In this document: in pieces, positions 53,801-63,899 of the stretch | How positions within the stretch are numbered: the first letter of the stretch is position 1 | Layout: each line of letters begins with the position of its first letter | NCBI GenBank assembly: GCA_949358305.1 | Contig: OX442322.1 | Span: 9,858,001-9,922,000 of the forward strand | Reading direction: 5' to 3' | DNA length: 64,000 nt | From: Strigamia acuminata | Taxonomy: Eukaryota; Arthropoda; Chilopoda; Geophilomorpha; Linotaeniidae | Made by a program: the position numbers and the translations under genes | The notes under the pieces: model-generated | Databases searched by the model: none | Seen by the model: only the letters and a program-made list of their open reading frames with translations | What the model was told of the DNA's origin: nothing

Positions 53801-56098
53801 TGGGACACGCAAGAAGACGTCCTCATGTTCAGGATTCCACAAATGGACATTATTCCGAACACAAGACGTGAAGTTCTCTCTTTGGTAGCCTCTATTTTCG
53901 ACCCGATGGGACTCATTTCTCCAGTCGTTTTGAAAATGAGACTCCTTCTTCAAGACATTTGTCTACGTACAAAGAACTGGGACGGAAGAATTTCGGACTC
54001 AGAAAAGCAAGAGATTGACGAATGGAGTCGAGACATCCAGAAATTAAAAGACTATAAGGTACCTCGATGGTTAGAAACCTATTCTAATGAAGAGTTGAGT
54101 ATTGAAGTTTTCTGTGATGCCAGCACTAAAGCCTTTGGATGTGCAATTTTCATCGTCAACAACAAAGGAAAAAGAACTTTGCTACTCAGCAAATGTAGAC
54201 TAGCCCCTGCAAAAAAGATTACCTTGCCTAGACTTGAATTAACTGCTGCGGTCGTTGGTGTACGGATGTGTCAGTATTTGACAAATAACTTTCTGCCAGG
54301 TTATCCAATCAAAACCATTCGATATTTTTCTGATTCCACCATAACTTTGGCTTGGATCAACTCGAAGAAAAATGAGTGGAAGCCTTATGTTTCTAACCGC
54401 GTTCAGGAAATTGTTTCATCGTCTGACGCAAGCCAATGGTCACATATTCCGACAGAGTTCAATCCTGCAGATCTACTTACACGACCACACGATGCAAAAA
54501 CATTAATGACAAATAAACTTTGGTGGAACGGCGTGGACGTTTCTAAAATCGAAAAAGTCGAGGTCGTGCAAGAAAAACTACCCGAAGAAGAAATAAAGAT
54601 TGTGGTTATGAATGTTCAAGTTAAAGAAACGTTTTTGAGCAAATTTTTCAAAAGATTTCGCAACTTCAACCGTCTAGTTAGAGTATTTTCGTACATTTTG
54701 CGCTGGAAATCTCATCGTTTTCGCGGCGAAGATCTCGCGCAACGCGAAATGGAATCTAGTCAAATTAGGATTCTTCAATTTTCACAGGACATCTATTTTC
54801 GAGAAGAGATCGAAGCTGTGAGAAACAAGACTGAAGTTGAGAGATCATCCCCTTTGAAAAATTTCGAATATTTCTTAGATGAGGATGGGCTTTTACGTTT
54901 GCGCAGCAGACTGAGATTGTCTTTGCTTTCATTTGACGAAAAATACCCGATTCTTTTGCATAACGAAAGTTGGGTAACTAGACTAATTATTCGCAAGACT
55001 CATCTTGATCTCATGCATGGAGATTTGAGTGAAACGCTTTATCGAATTCGTGAGAAATTTTGGGTTCTCCGAGGACGCAGGACCATTCAAACTGTGATAA
55101 GAGAATGTTCCGTTTGCAGAAGGACTAAACTTGCAAGAAATAATCCGTCTACTGGAGAATTACCGAAAGAAAGAGTAACCCCAGCAGCTCCTTTTCAACA
55201 CACCGGAATCGATCATTTAGGACCTATTTTTGTGGGAAAGGACAAAAAACGATTGAAGAAAACATACATTTTATTATTCACTTGTATGGTTACACGAAGT
55301 TTACATCTCGAAGTGTCCGAAGATTTATCCACTGAGAAATTCTTATTGGCATTCAGAAGATTTTGTGCTCGTTACGGTTGTCCAGCAAAAGTCTTCTCGG
55401 ACAACAGTAAAACCTTTGAAAAAGGAAGTACACAAATTCAGTCATGGGGAAAACTGATTGGCCGTTCGGACATAAAAACATTTCTGTCTGAGAAAAGGAT
55501 TGTATGGACATTTATCCCTCCACTTTCACCGTGGATGGGAGGAGCTTGGGAGAGACTAGTCCGTTCAGTAAAGGATAAATTGCGGAAAACTTTATTGAGA
55601 CACACTGTGGATTTAGAAAATTTACAAACCTTGGTTCTTGAGATCAGCTCCGTGTTGAATTCACGACCTTTGTCGTATGTACACGAAAATATAGACGGCG
55701 GCAGAATCCTTTCACCTAAAAACTTTTTAACGGGAGGTATGCCGAAATACATGATCAACAAGACCTTGAATGCAATCAAGAAAAGTGACCTTCGAAAACT
55801 CGACAAGAAAAGAAGACAGTTCATTTGGGATTTTTGGAGTATATGGAAACACAGTTACTTGATGCAGTTAAGAAACTTTTACGAGGTCAAAGGAGATAAG
55901 TCTTTTCAAAACCCCAAAATTGACCAGATTGTTCTTCTTGAAAAGATGGGAACCAACCCTTACTTTTGGCCTCTTGCCAGGATAAAACAAGTGTTTCCTG
56001 GCGATGATGGACTAATTCGCATCGTTAGTGTTGTGCTTCCCGATGGAAGAGAGTTGCGTCGTTCTGTAAGGCATATTAGAGCCCTTGAACTTGATTGA
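50846..56098 (+). CDS. E Gag-Pol polyprotein
   Basis: A 1750-residue single frame. Gag region with LPKLESVKFDGEIIKYKTF near 138-156. Zinc knuckles from about C374, C405 and C424. Retropepsin MIDPGSHRSFI near 489-499. RT with ADIKQAFLQ near 827 and YMDDLTSGG near 915. RNase H with CDASTKAFG near 1091, FSDSTITLAW near 1162 and NPADLLTRP near 1207. Integrase with the HHCC region from about 1386 (HLDLMHGDLSE ... CSVC) and DDE core TGIDHLGPI, VFSDNSKTF near 1516 and WERLVRSVK near 1566. It ends ALELD. No motif is missing and there is no envelope frame. It is colinear with C throughout but clearly a different family; F1 (1-2337) is its closer relative here. The start has G at -3 and +4. Confidence 0.96.
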   Translation: MERDRETETSERDLLTVEQIEILETRWEAQLSSLNDLLSLSEKTSDPGELEALLLTANLKETRVVNGLNELQVYCEHAFYLESVEKLESSQTRVELLRRRWEVSKRSLPTLGGRLNMSTVSGANTSLNTSTSFRKNSKLPKLESVKFDGEIIKYKTFKSNFETSVHNDPDLSSVEKLQYLQTMCTGEAAALISTFPLIEESYDLAREELDRNYGDEDAQQTALIQSIRDLKTVSSIYPTKVLKANLTKISSTIRLLEQLKIPVRTSGAFLMPDILSKFPAPMTLRFYQVHGLSCKNILTLLDFFQKEVAMAERTEAVSPSEKAKKEKSEVEKAKVKGSMTTCTATQDSKSSSSSKVKTESRQENKSANSKALKCIFCQEDHLSGSCKKEFEINAKIELIKKNRLCFNCFRTGHRVGDCKVKFSCKHCGGRHHSTICKKSEVNNSPSPTEKPKESQVTTHVSCAISTSLQLMIFVADLKTKSGGSHHIRGMIDPGSHRSFITTELVNRLKLKKCGSISATTQRFNDSMPAATDYDVYNVTLQSKNDAQNFKLSMLSVENLPKVQGILNASVIEKVKKLNLELAEDLPAKTSQIDILLGVDAWWKVIKDGKKKINDDLGLINTLFGWVLIGAAGNTDLFEDEADLTSCCNTCNIEIHEQLDKLWNLEAIGINAGEKESDFTRDRFEATTKRLDDGRYEVMLPFNGQETDLDSNWELALNQLANTLKRIDSNDDYKKRYDDSMWQYIEENHAEEVPTEERFLKKGIYNIPHHPVIKEDRETTKFRVVFNASSAKKGKRSLNDCLFPGPSLNPDLILVMVRFRLYCIPIIADIKQAFLQVMINPTHRNFLRFLWVSKQYFKNPYSWRNLWNNIMILRMIVVPFGVISSPFLLCATIRKQADQYKETHPKEVDALDAGIYMDDLTSGGDHTTDTTKHCEELKMILDDGKLPLVKWATANEKVFNDIKEKGFHMRSDEFCEQGVIKMLGILWDTQEDVLMFRIPQMDIIPNTRREVLSLVASIFDPMGLISPVVLKMRLLLQDICLRTKNWDGRISDSEKQEIDEWSRDIQKLKDYKVPRWLETYSNEELSIEVFCDASTKAFGCAIFIVNNKGKRTLLLSKCRLAPAKKITLPRLELTAAVVGVRMCQYLTNNFLPGYPIKTIRYFSDSTITLAWINSKKNEWKPYVSNRVQEIVSSSDASQWSHIPTEFNPADLLTRPHDAKTLMTNKLWWNGVDVSKIEKVEVVQEKLPEEEIKIVVMNVQVKETFLSKFFKRFRNFNRLVRVFSYILRWKSHRFRGEDLAQREMESSQIRILQFSQDIYFREEIEAVRNKTEVERSSPLKNFEYFLDEDGLLRLRSRLRLSLLSFDEKYPILLHNESWVTRLIIRKTHLDLMHGDLSETLYRIREKFWVLRGRRTIQTVIRECSVCRRTKLARNNPSTGELPKERVTPAAPFQHTGIDHLGPIFVGKDKKRLKKTYILLFTCMVTRSLHLEVSEDLSTEKFLLAFRRFCARYGCPAKVFSDNSKTFEKGSTQIQSWGKLIGRSDIKTFLSEKRIVWTFIPPLSPWMGGAWERLVRSVKDKLRKTLLRHTVDLENLQTLVLEISSVLNSRPLSYVHENIDGGRILSPKNFLTGGMPKYMINKTLNAIKKSDLRKLDKKRRQFIWDFWSIWKHSYLMQLRNFYEVKGDKSFQNPKIDQIVLLEKMGTNPYFWPLARIKQVFPGDDGLIRIVSVVLPDGRELRRSVRHIRALELD

Positions 56099-56156
56099 TG
56101 TGTGTTTTGCAGACTTCTCTCATCTCTCTTCTCTCTCTTTCTCGCTGGCAATTCGT
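56099..56156 (+). promoter_or_regulatory. E pyrimidine tract / GCTGGCA before 3' LTR
   Basis: A run of about 35 pyrimidines (TCTCTCTTTCTCGCTGGC, then AATTCGT) lies directly before the 3' LTR, where a polypurine tract is expected. Confidence 0.6.
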
Positions 56157-57629
56157 TGTTGCAAACAACGTGGAATAATTTAGAAACTACTTTTATTGCC
56201 AATTTGTGTCTGAATAAATGTTTCCAAAGTGTGTTTTATTTTGCATAACATTTCAGTTTTTATTTACAGGATTTTTGCATTATTAAAATGTTTTTAGTGC
56301 TTTCAGATACTGATGTTTGATGAAATGTGATATTCCATTGTTTATTGCATTTATTTCTAGTGTTTATTGCGTGATTTTGTGTTACTTTATTCATTTTCTA
56401 TCAATTTGTGTGATTTCGGGTGAAATTTGGTGCATTTGTCGTTAAACAGTTCACTAGTGTTATCGACGTGACGTCATATTTCAAGTTCTAGTTCGGTTTT
56501 TGTTCAAACTTCTAACCTTCCGTTTGGACGGAATTTTGATGGTTAGAATTGTTTTTGACATTGTTTTAGACTAATTTGGGGGTGATCTGTTGATTCGTGC
56601 ACTCTAATTTCGTCCCGGAACAGCCGTTTTTCTGCTACGAGCGATCGTGACGGACCCCGCATGTGCGTTGCCGTCCAAGATCGTTTCGTTCGGTTTGCGG
56701 TTGATTTCAAGTGTTCTTTCATTAAAAAGTGTCTTGTTTTGCGGGAAATTACATTCCCTGAACTTATTTACTTATTTCAAAGTGTTTACATAAGTTATTT
56801 CTTGTGTTGAAATTCAAACCTTGTGTTTTGCCGCCAATGTAGAGTTTACCGGACGCCATGTTGGATTTTGCCGATGATTTGTAAATCTTTCATGTCGCTT
56901 TGTTTTTATATCTCAATTGGTGTTAGTACTATTTAGTTTTAATGTATTTCAATGCAAAATCTTTACTTATTTGGTTTTGTGTGTGACTTTGAATTCAAAC
57001 TTGATGATTATGTCATTTTGCTTGTCTTTGATTGGTTAGGCCCAATTGTCTGCCTAGCGATCACTGTTTTCGCTGTTTTCTCAGTGTTTTGATTAACGAA
57101 TTTTGTTGTTACGATAGACTTTATTATTCCTGAGTTTTTTGTGCTCATTTTGAGCTATTACACATTATTTTTAATACATTTCTCGTAATTTGTTGTCTTT
57201 GCTTGAAATTGCATTTCCTCCGTTTCCGTGGCAACGGAGTATTTTCTTTATTGTACTTTGACGACAATTGGCTTGTTGCGTGCCTTTTGATTGATAATGT
57301 GTAATTATTGAGTTGCCATTTTATATTTGATTAAAATAGTCGTGTTAATGTTAACTCTTGTATTTTCTGCTTTTGACCCATTTCCAATGTGTCCTGAGTA
57401 GAGAACCATTTTTCCCAGACTGGCCAATGGATCAGCAAACACTTTGGATACCATGCAAAAGTGTTTCCAACAGTTAAACCTTCATGTAACAGGAGATTTT
57501 GAGGCGAATCAAGTGCATTTCCACACGGTACACGTACGAATTTCACTATACGATCGTTTGAGTTTGTTGGCGGGAGTTTCGAATCGCCATATCTCAGTTC
57601 TTCTCTGTTCCTGTTGACTGACCGCAACA
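56157..57629 (+). repeat. E 3' LTR
   Basis: 1473 bp, with one difference from the 5' LTR by eye. It is followed by the target duplication GAGG. Confidence 0.94.
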
Positions 57630-57633
57630 GAGG

Positions 57634-57996
57634 ACAAAAACAGAAGTTTAGAGTTTAAGGGGACTCCAAACAAGGCGCAAATAGGCGTGGAAACTAGCTA
57701 CACTTGCACAACGACGTATGCAGAAGCATGAAACAGAACTAACGCCCCAAAACTCCCAAAACAACCAGAATATCCCCCAAAAACCTTAAAATTAACATTT
57801 GATGAAAACGAGAAAATATAATCGACAAAAAAAACAAAATCTTCATTGCCGATTCTAGTACATTGCGTTGTGTTTAACTGGCGGTCGACTGACGCTTGAA
57901 GAGTGACTCTTCCAAACTCGGTGACCATTCTGTGTGCGCTGACGGCACGAATCTCTTTGCTGGATCGTCCATTCTGCCTGAGAAAACTGGCTCTGC
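57634..57996 (-). mobile_element. A3 interior, middle segment with leader motif
   Basis: This continues A3 to the right of E. On the minus strand it carries the end of the leader, the motif at 57860-57873 and the G-run region. It ends in CTGC (57993-57996), the target duplication of A2. Confidence 0.85.
57860..57873 (-). promoter_or_regulatory. Conserved leader motif ACACAACGCAATGT
   Basis: An exact copy of the motif on the minus strand in A3. Confidence 0.6.
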
Positions 57997-58757
57997 TGTT
58001 TCTAGCAGTGCTTGAAGACCGTGTTGCACTCTAGAAGACATTTGAAAATGGTTAAAATAAATAACCCTACTTACTAAAACTTGTGATGAGCTCCAAAAAA
58101 GATGATGCATTGCAGGAGAAATCCTGCTTGAAATCCCTGCAAAGTGGCCTAACAAGTGTCTGGAAGAACTCACCACTAATGTGTTAAATAACACATAAAC
58201 AAACCGAATTTATTGTAAAGTTAACATCTATCAAAATACACAGAAAAAGAGAGGAGAAAATTACATATCTTAACCCTAGAAAACTACATAACAAGTCACA
58301 GTGTAGTTGCTGCGCAACCTACAACAATTAGAGCAACGAGTGGCAACAATCATTCGCAAGAGGCGAATTGTCCCTCTAGTGACAAAATGATAAAGCATAT
58401 ACAAGAAAATACACAGTTTCAAGTATAAAATCATTACAAAAGGCACAAAACCGTAATACATTAAGACAAAGTGTTTCAAATAAACGAACTAACTTAGGAA
58501 CTAACAGCAGCGACTCTTTGGACGAATCCAAGCAGTAAAACTCCAAAGAATCAAGGAAAAGATACAAGATTACCTAAAAAAAGACAGCTTAAATCAGGTA
58601 AAACATAACTCCCACGTCACAAACTACACGAAATTCATTTAACATTTAGCCAAAACTTAAGCTGCACTCTTAACTAAACACAAACTTAAATAATTGATCA
58701 ATTAAAGCAAATCCGCTATTGCGATAGCAAAAATCCATGTTGCACGTGCTCGCAACA
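57997..58757 (-). repeat. A2 3' LTR
   Basis: 761 bp; on the minus strand TGTTGCGAGCACGTGC to TAGAAACA. It is shorter than the other family-A LTRs, partly because the AGAGC/GCTCT hairpin segment is missing near 58330. Confidence 0.92.
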
Positions 58758-61700
58758 GCGTCGCCGGCCAAAGAAGAAGGGAAGGCAAGGCAGAAAACCG
58801 TTGAAGAAATTCCCCATCAAAACCAAGAGCACGGGAAGAAAAAGTACCGAAACCAAACTCGACTTTGTGAAAGTCGCAAAGGCAAAAAGCTGTAACCTAA
58901 ACATCCGGGACCTCTAGAAGCGTCACGGAACCAAGAGCGTCGAAATCGGATTGTGACCCAAAAACACCGGAGAGAAGAAAGAGAAGGGCCGTGCCATGAT
59001 GCCCTAGTCCAGACACCAAGGGGCCACGGCGTCGCCAATACCCACGTGGCGCACACGCAAAAAACCTTTAGAAAATCCGACTGAACGGGTTTTCTAACCA
59101 AAACGACGTGAGAACATTGCGGGAGCTTGTCCGAAAGCTCAGTCTGTCAACTCGTAGACAGACGCTTAAACTAATGGAAACTAGAAGCAGGAAAACGAGA
59201 ATCCTCGTCAAAGAGGAAGGGGTGCTGGTCAATAACACTTGCCTGACCACACACCGAGGTTCAAAATCTCAATACCGAGAACTAAACGTCATCGAAAAAA
59301 GAAAACTGTCACAAAAAACTCTTGACCGAGCATGGCCTCGCAAGGAACATGACATACATGAAGACTAGAAAGAAAACTTGGAACGCAAAAGAGAACGGAC
59401 TTGAGACACGGCAGGCTTCACCGCCTCGTTGTCCTCGAGCCAGCGCTCAAGTGACAGCGTACCACGGAAACCTCCATCCGCACTAAAACACGAGCTGCGA
59501 ACTTAAACTTATTAAACTACTAAAGACGAACCTTTTATAGAAAACAAAAAAAATACAAACTAAGGGAATGAATGCGTTGACCCAGACCTATCGTCTGACC
59601 AACCACCCAGCATTCGTACGAAGAACTAGAAAATGCCGTCAAGACCTAGGCACCACTCTTTCGCAAAGAGTGACTAACTAACAACTTACCCAAAGCCATG
59701 ACCACCTAGCTATCATGATCACGCCAGAAGGAGGAAAAAGAGAACGAGAAGGCATGAAGCTCAGGCAATGCGAACCATTCGCAGCAACTGCCACGCAAAG
59801 GCGTTGACCGCACCCTGACTTGACATGAACCCACGACACCGCTAAGAGCAGAGAATAAAGAAAGAAAGGAAAGACGTAGTCAGGTGACTGTGCAAGCCAA
59901 CTGCGACCTCTTGTCCACAGCGACAAGGAAACACGCGCACGCTGACCCATCGACCAAAACTTTAACTAACTAATAAAAGAAAAACGGTTCAATTATCTAA
60001 AAAAAAACGAACACGTTCCGTGCAAATAAATACCGGCAAAAACGTCAATATTATCACTAAAGCTATTGGCCAAGTATGGCCTCACAAGGGAAACTAAAAA
60101 ACTGGAACTGTGAAAACCAGCAAGAATTCCAAAACACTAAACTTTCTGCTTTTTTTTCGAAGAGAGAATAAGTCCGTACCCAAATAATCAATCCATTTCC
60201 TCCCCACAAGAAAAGAAAGGAAAGGGACCTGCTTCTTTTTGAAGATCAACAGGTGTCAAACGATACTGAAAAACGTTGGAAGCAGTGCAACTGCAACCAA
60301 ATGAAGCGAAGCTACACTTCCTGCACGAAAACTAATCACGTCGTTGAAAAGAAATTAAAACCGGTGGCTTTCTTTCAACCGAGCTGCGCTTTACGAATGC
60401 GCCTTGAACAAGGAGGTACCCGATGGACTGCACGTCCGCACTCGGGCCACCGTGTAGCCTGTTGTGAGCAGACTACCACGAAGACTGAAACTTCTTTAAC
60501 CGAGAGGGAAATAGAAACTAGATCTAGTTAAAACCCCATGCTCCAATAAGGAGGCTACTGTATGAACGCTTGGCCCACCCCGAGTCGGAACCAATATGAT
60601 TGAACCGAGAAACGAGAGAAGAGGGGGGGTTGCTTGACGTCCCTGATTGCGAGGGGCGTCACACATAGACATGAGCAGAAGGACTTGCCAGTTGCCAACC
60701 GCATTACTGGAACCGGTAAGCAACTGCAAGTCGACAATTGACTCGCTCACATACCCATTGACCACATCGTCGATCAGCAAGCCGACTTCCGGAAATCGCC
60801 ACTCTACTGAAAGCACGTGTTGTCCAATGACTAAAACGTGTTGCCGAGTGCCGGCGCCAAGAAGGCCGCACACACACGTCCTTCGACCCATCCTAGAGTG
60901 GGCTCCCTGCCTAGTGCATGTCTGCCTCACTGCAGAGCTAGGGATGAAAGACTAACAACAACTACTCAGTCGCGGGAAGCAAACGTAGAAATAGGGGCCG
61001 CCAAAAGGCGCAGGGACTTTGTCTCGGACACGACATCTAACAGAGTATGGCAGTGCAAACCTGCCCTCTGTAACACATCGAATGGCAGTCCTTGCTGTGC
61101 ACAGCAAAAACGACCATCCAAAACAAGTACCTATACCCTAACGCCACGCTAGCTAGCCGCAACCCAAAAATAGCAAGCAAGCTATTTCCTAAACGAATAA
61201 GCTAAAATGTCCAAATTCTAAGGTTGCCCCAAAGAACTAGAATAACTAAACTCCCTTTTTTAAACGATAAAAGGCGAGACTAATCACTAATGAAGACTCA
61301 TGAAACGCTACGGACGTTTCCACGAAGAGAAAGCGAAAATGCAGAACGTACATCACCAGCGGTAGACACTGGGTGCAGCGGACAACAACAGAAACTGGAC
61401 TTGCCCAGTGGGCGGTGCGGATCGGCTGCTCTAAACTTCCAGCACCGACAGAAGTCACACGCCTATCTAAATCCAAACCCACTTGCAAACAAGTCGTATA
61501 ACAATCTAACCGAACAGAAATTGACGGACAGATAAGAACCGACTGACCTCACGGGCCAGCGCTCGCTCAGCTAGACATGAGCAGCAAAAGAACGAATCTC
61601 GTTCTAAAAACAAGAAACGTTCTACAAACACTCGAATACAAACGGGTGTGCCCTCTCCCAAAGCGGAGAGATGATCGACACCAGAGCTCACGAGGAAACT

Positions 61701-63134
61701 CGTGCGGCACACGAAAAACATTGGACACAAAACGTAAAGACTAGAGGTCGTCCACATTCCAAACACAAGAGCAGGCTCACATGACGAGAAGAAGCCAGAT
61801 CACTCAAGGACCCCCCTGACCGCCGCTCTGATAGGCGGGAAGGACGAGGAGAAGGAACTGGTTGGCTCACAATAGCTAGTAATTTAACTTTAGCGTAGGG
61901 CAGAAAGCTAAAAGCGGGAGTTAATCGACCCCGAGCTGACGACTAACTGGCCAACACCACTAAAAATTTGCAAATGTGACGACGCTCCTGTCATTAAGCC
62001 TAAAAATTTCTTAAAAAGACTACACGAAAAAGGGAAAAACCCCGGGAGATCAAAGAACTCAAGTCCAAAGAGCTAATAACGTGGTAAATTGGCAAACTCG
62101 ATTAAAAAGGGAAACTTGGAAACAAGTAGCTTTGCTTCTCACATATTAAACCAAAAATTCTTACCAAAAACGTGAGTGAACAAAGAATAAAGCTATTAAC
62201 CAGCACAGGCATAAATGCGATCAGAAAATTGAACTCCCTTATTAAATCCAGACACAGAAAGCCAATAAATACGTACAAATCATTCTTTGGCACTTAAACA
62301 ATGAACTGAGGACAATAGCAACCTAACCGTAAGCGAGGAGGGCAAAAACAGAAGTTTAGGGTTTAAGGGGACTCCAAACAAGGCGCAAATAGGCGTGGAA
62401 ACTAGCTACACTTGCACAACGACGTATGCAGAAGCATGAAACAGAACTAACGCCCCAAAACTCCCAAAACAACCACAATTTCCCCCAAAAACCTTAAAAT
62501 TAACATTTGATGAAAACGAGAAAATATAATCGACAAAAAAACGAAATCTTCATTGCCGACTCTAGTACATTGCGTTGTGTATAACTGGCGGCCGACTGAC
62601 GCTTGAAGAGTGACTCTTCCAAACTCGGTGACCATTCTGTGTGCGCTGACGGCACGAATCTTTTGGCGGGACTGTCCGGTACAACTGAGAGAACTCGCTC
62701 TGCTGCTGAAGAAACAACTCGACTGGAATCTTGACCGCGTCGCTTGTGAGACGACGCACGTCTGTGTGGACACAGCCTCGTACTGTCCAACGAACTGGGC
62801 ACACGAAATCCTGGAAAATCTTGCCGAAACTCTCTCCATCGACGATCCCGAAGTGGTCGCTGCATTCCGCCATACGACGCACTCGTACTGGGCGAATCTG
62901 AGACGAATTTCGCCATCCCGAGCAGCAATTCTCGATTTGACCGACAGCCACACGCATTGCGCTTGTAAATGCGCTGGCTTCACACGATGCGTCTGTCGTC
63001 ACTAAGCGCTGGCAGCCTCCACTGCAATTACCGATCTTGTTTCCGAAAATGGCGGCGATGTCACCCATTTTCGAACTCACGGCAACCTGACGACACTTGG
63101 CTAGCATCCTGGTCAAGCAAAACGGCACCAACTT
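58758..63134 (-). other. A2 interior, non-coding
   Basis: The reverse complement aligns with interior 1 (7881-12211), including a similar leader. On the minus strand the primer site is at 63113-63130 (short match) and the motif at 62567-62580. The leader is open in several frames: 256 codons sense (62562-63332, running in from the LTR), 178 codons sense and 131 codons antisense (62610-63005). A pyrimidine tract with GGCCGGCGACGC precedes the 3' LTR. No retroviral-type domain was found. Confidence 0.75.
62567..62580 (-). promoter_or_regulatory. Conserved leader motif ACACAACGCAATGT
   Basis: An exact copy of the motif on the minus strand in A2. Confidence 0.6.
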
Positions 63135-63895
63135 TGTTTCTAGCAGTGCTTGAAGACCGTGTTGCACTCTAGAAGACATTTGAAAATGGTTAAAATAAAT
63201 AACCCTACTTACTAAAACTTGTGATGAGCTCCAAAAAAGATGATGCATTGCAGGAGAAATCCTGCTTGAAATCCCTGCAAAGTGGCCTAACAAGTGTCTG
63301 GAAGAACTCACCACTAATGTGTTAAATAACACATAAACAAACCGAATTTATTGTAAAGTTAACATCTATCAAAATACACAGAAAAAGAGAGGAGAAAATT
63401 ACATATCTTAACCCTAGAAAACTACATAACAAGTCACAGTGTAGTTGCTGCGCAACCTACAACAATTAGAGCAACGAGTGGCAACAATCATTCGCAAGAG
63501 GCGAATTGTCCCTCTAGTGACAAAATGATAAAGCATATACAAGAAAATACACAGTTTCAAGTATAAAATCATTACAAAAGGCACAAAACCGTAATACATT
63601 AAGACAAAGTGTTTCAAATAAACGAACTAACTTAGGAACTAACAGCAGCGACTCTTTGGACGAATCCAAGCAGTAAAACTCCAAAGAATCAAGGAAAAGA
63701 TACAAGATTACCTAAAAAAAGACAGCTTAAATCAGGTAAAACATAACTCCCACGTCACAAACTACACGAAATTCATTTAACATTTAGCCAAAACTTAAGC
63801 TGCACTCTTAACTAAACACAAACTTAAATAATTGATCAATTAAAGCAAATCCGCTATTGCGATAGCAAAAATCCATGTTGCACGTGCTCGCAACA
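63135..63895 (-). repeat. A2 5' LTR
   Basis: 761 bp, apparently identical to 57997-58757, and followed by the CTGC target duplication. Confidence 0.92.
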
Positions 63896-63899
63896 CTGC

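Larger units (their letters stand above)
48462..57629 (+). mobile_element. E: intact autonomous BEL/Pao element
   Basis: A complete 9.17-kb element with 1473-bp LTRs (48462-49934 and 56157-57629). I see one difference between them (CGCCACATC at about 49889 against CGCCATATC). The target duplication is GAGG (48458-48461 and 57630-57633). It has one uninterrupted 1750-codon gag-pol frame and is inserted in the minus-strand interior A3. Near-identical LTRs point to a very recent insertion. Confidence 0.95.
57997..63895 (-). mobile_element. A2: complete non-coding family-A element
   Basis: Two 761-bp LTRs that look identical (57997-58757 and 63135-63895) flank a 4.38-kb interior. The target duplication is CTGC (57993-57996 and 63896-63899). 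The element is intact by structure yet has no gag or pol, which shows that the non-coding form itself is mobilised as a unit. It is inserted in the leader of another family-A copy (A3). Confidence 0.92.
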
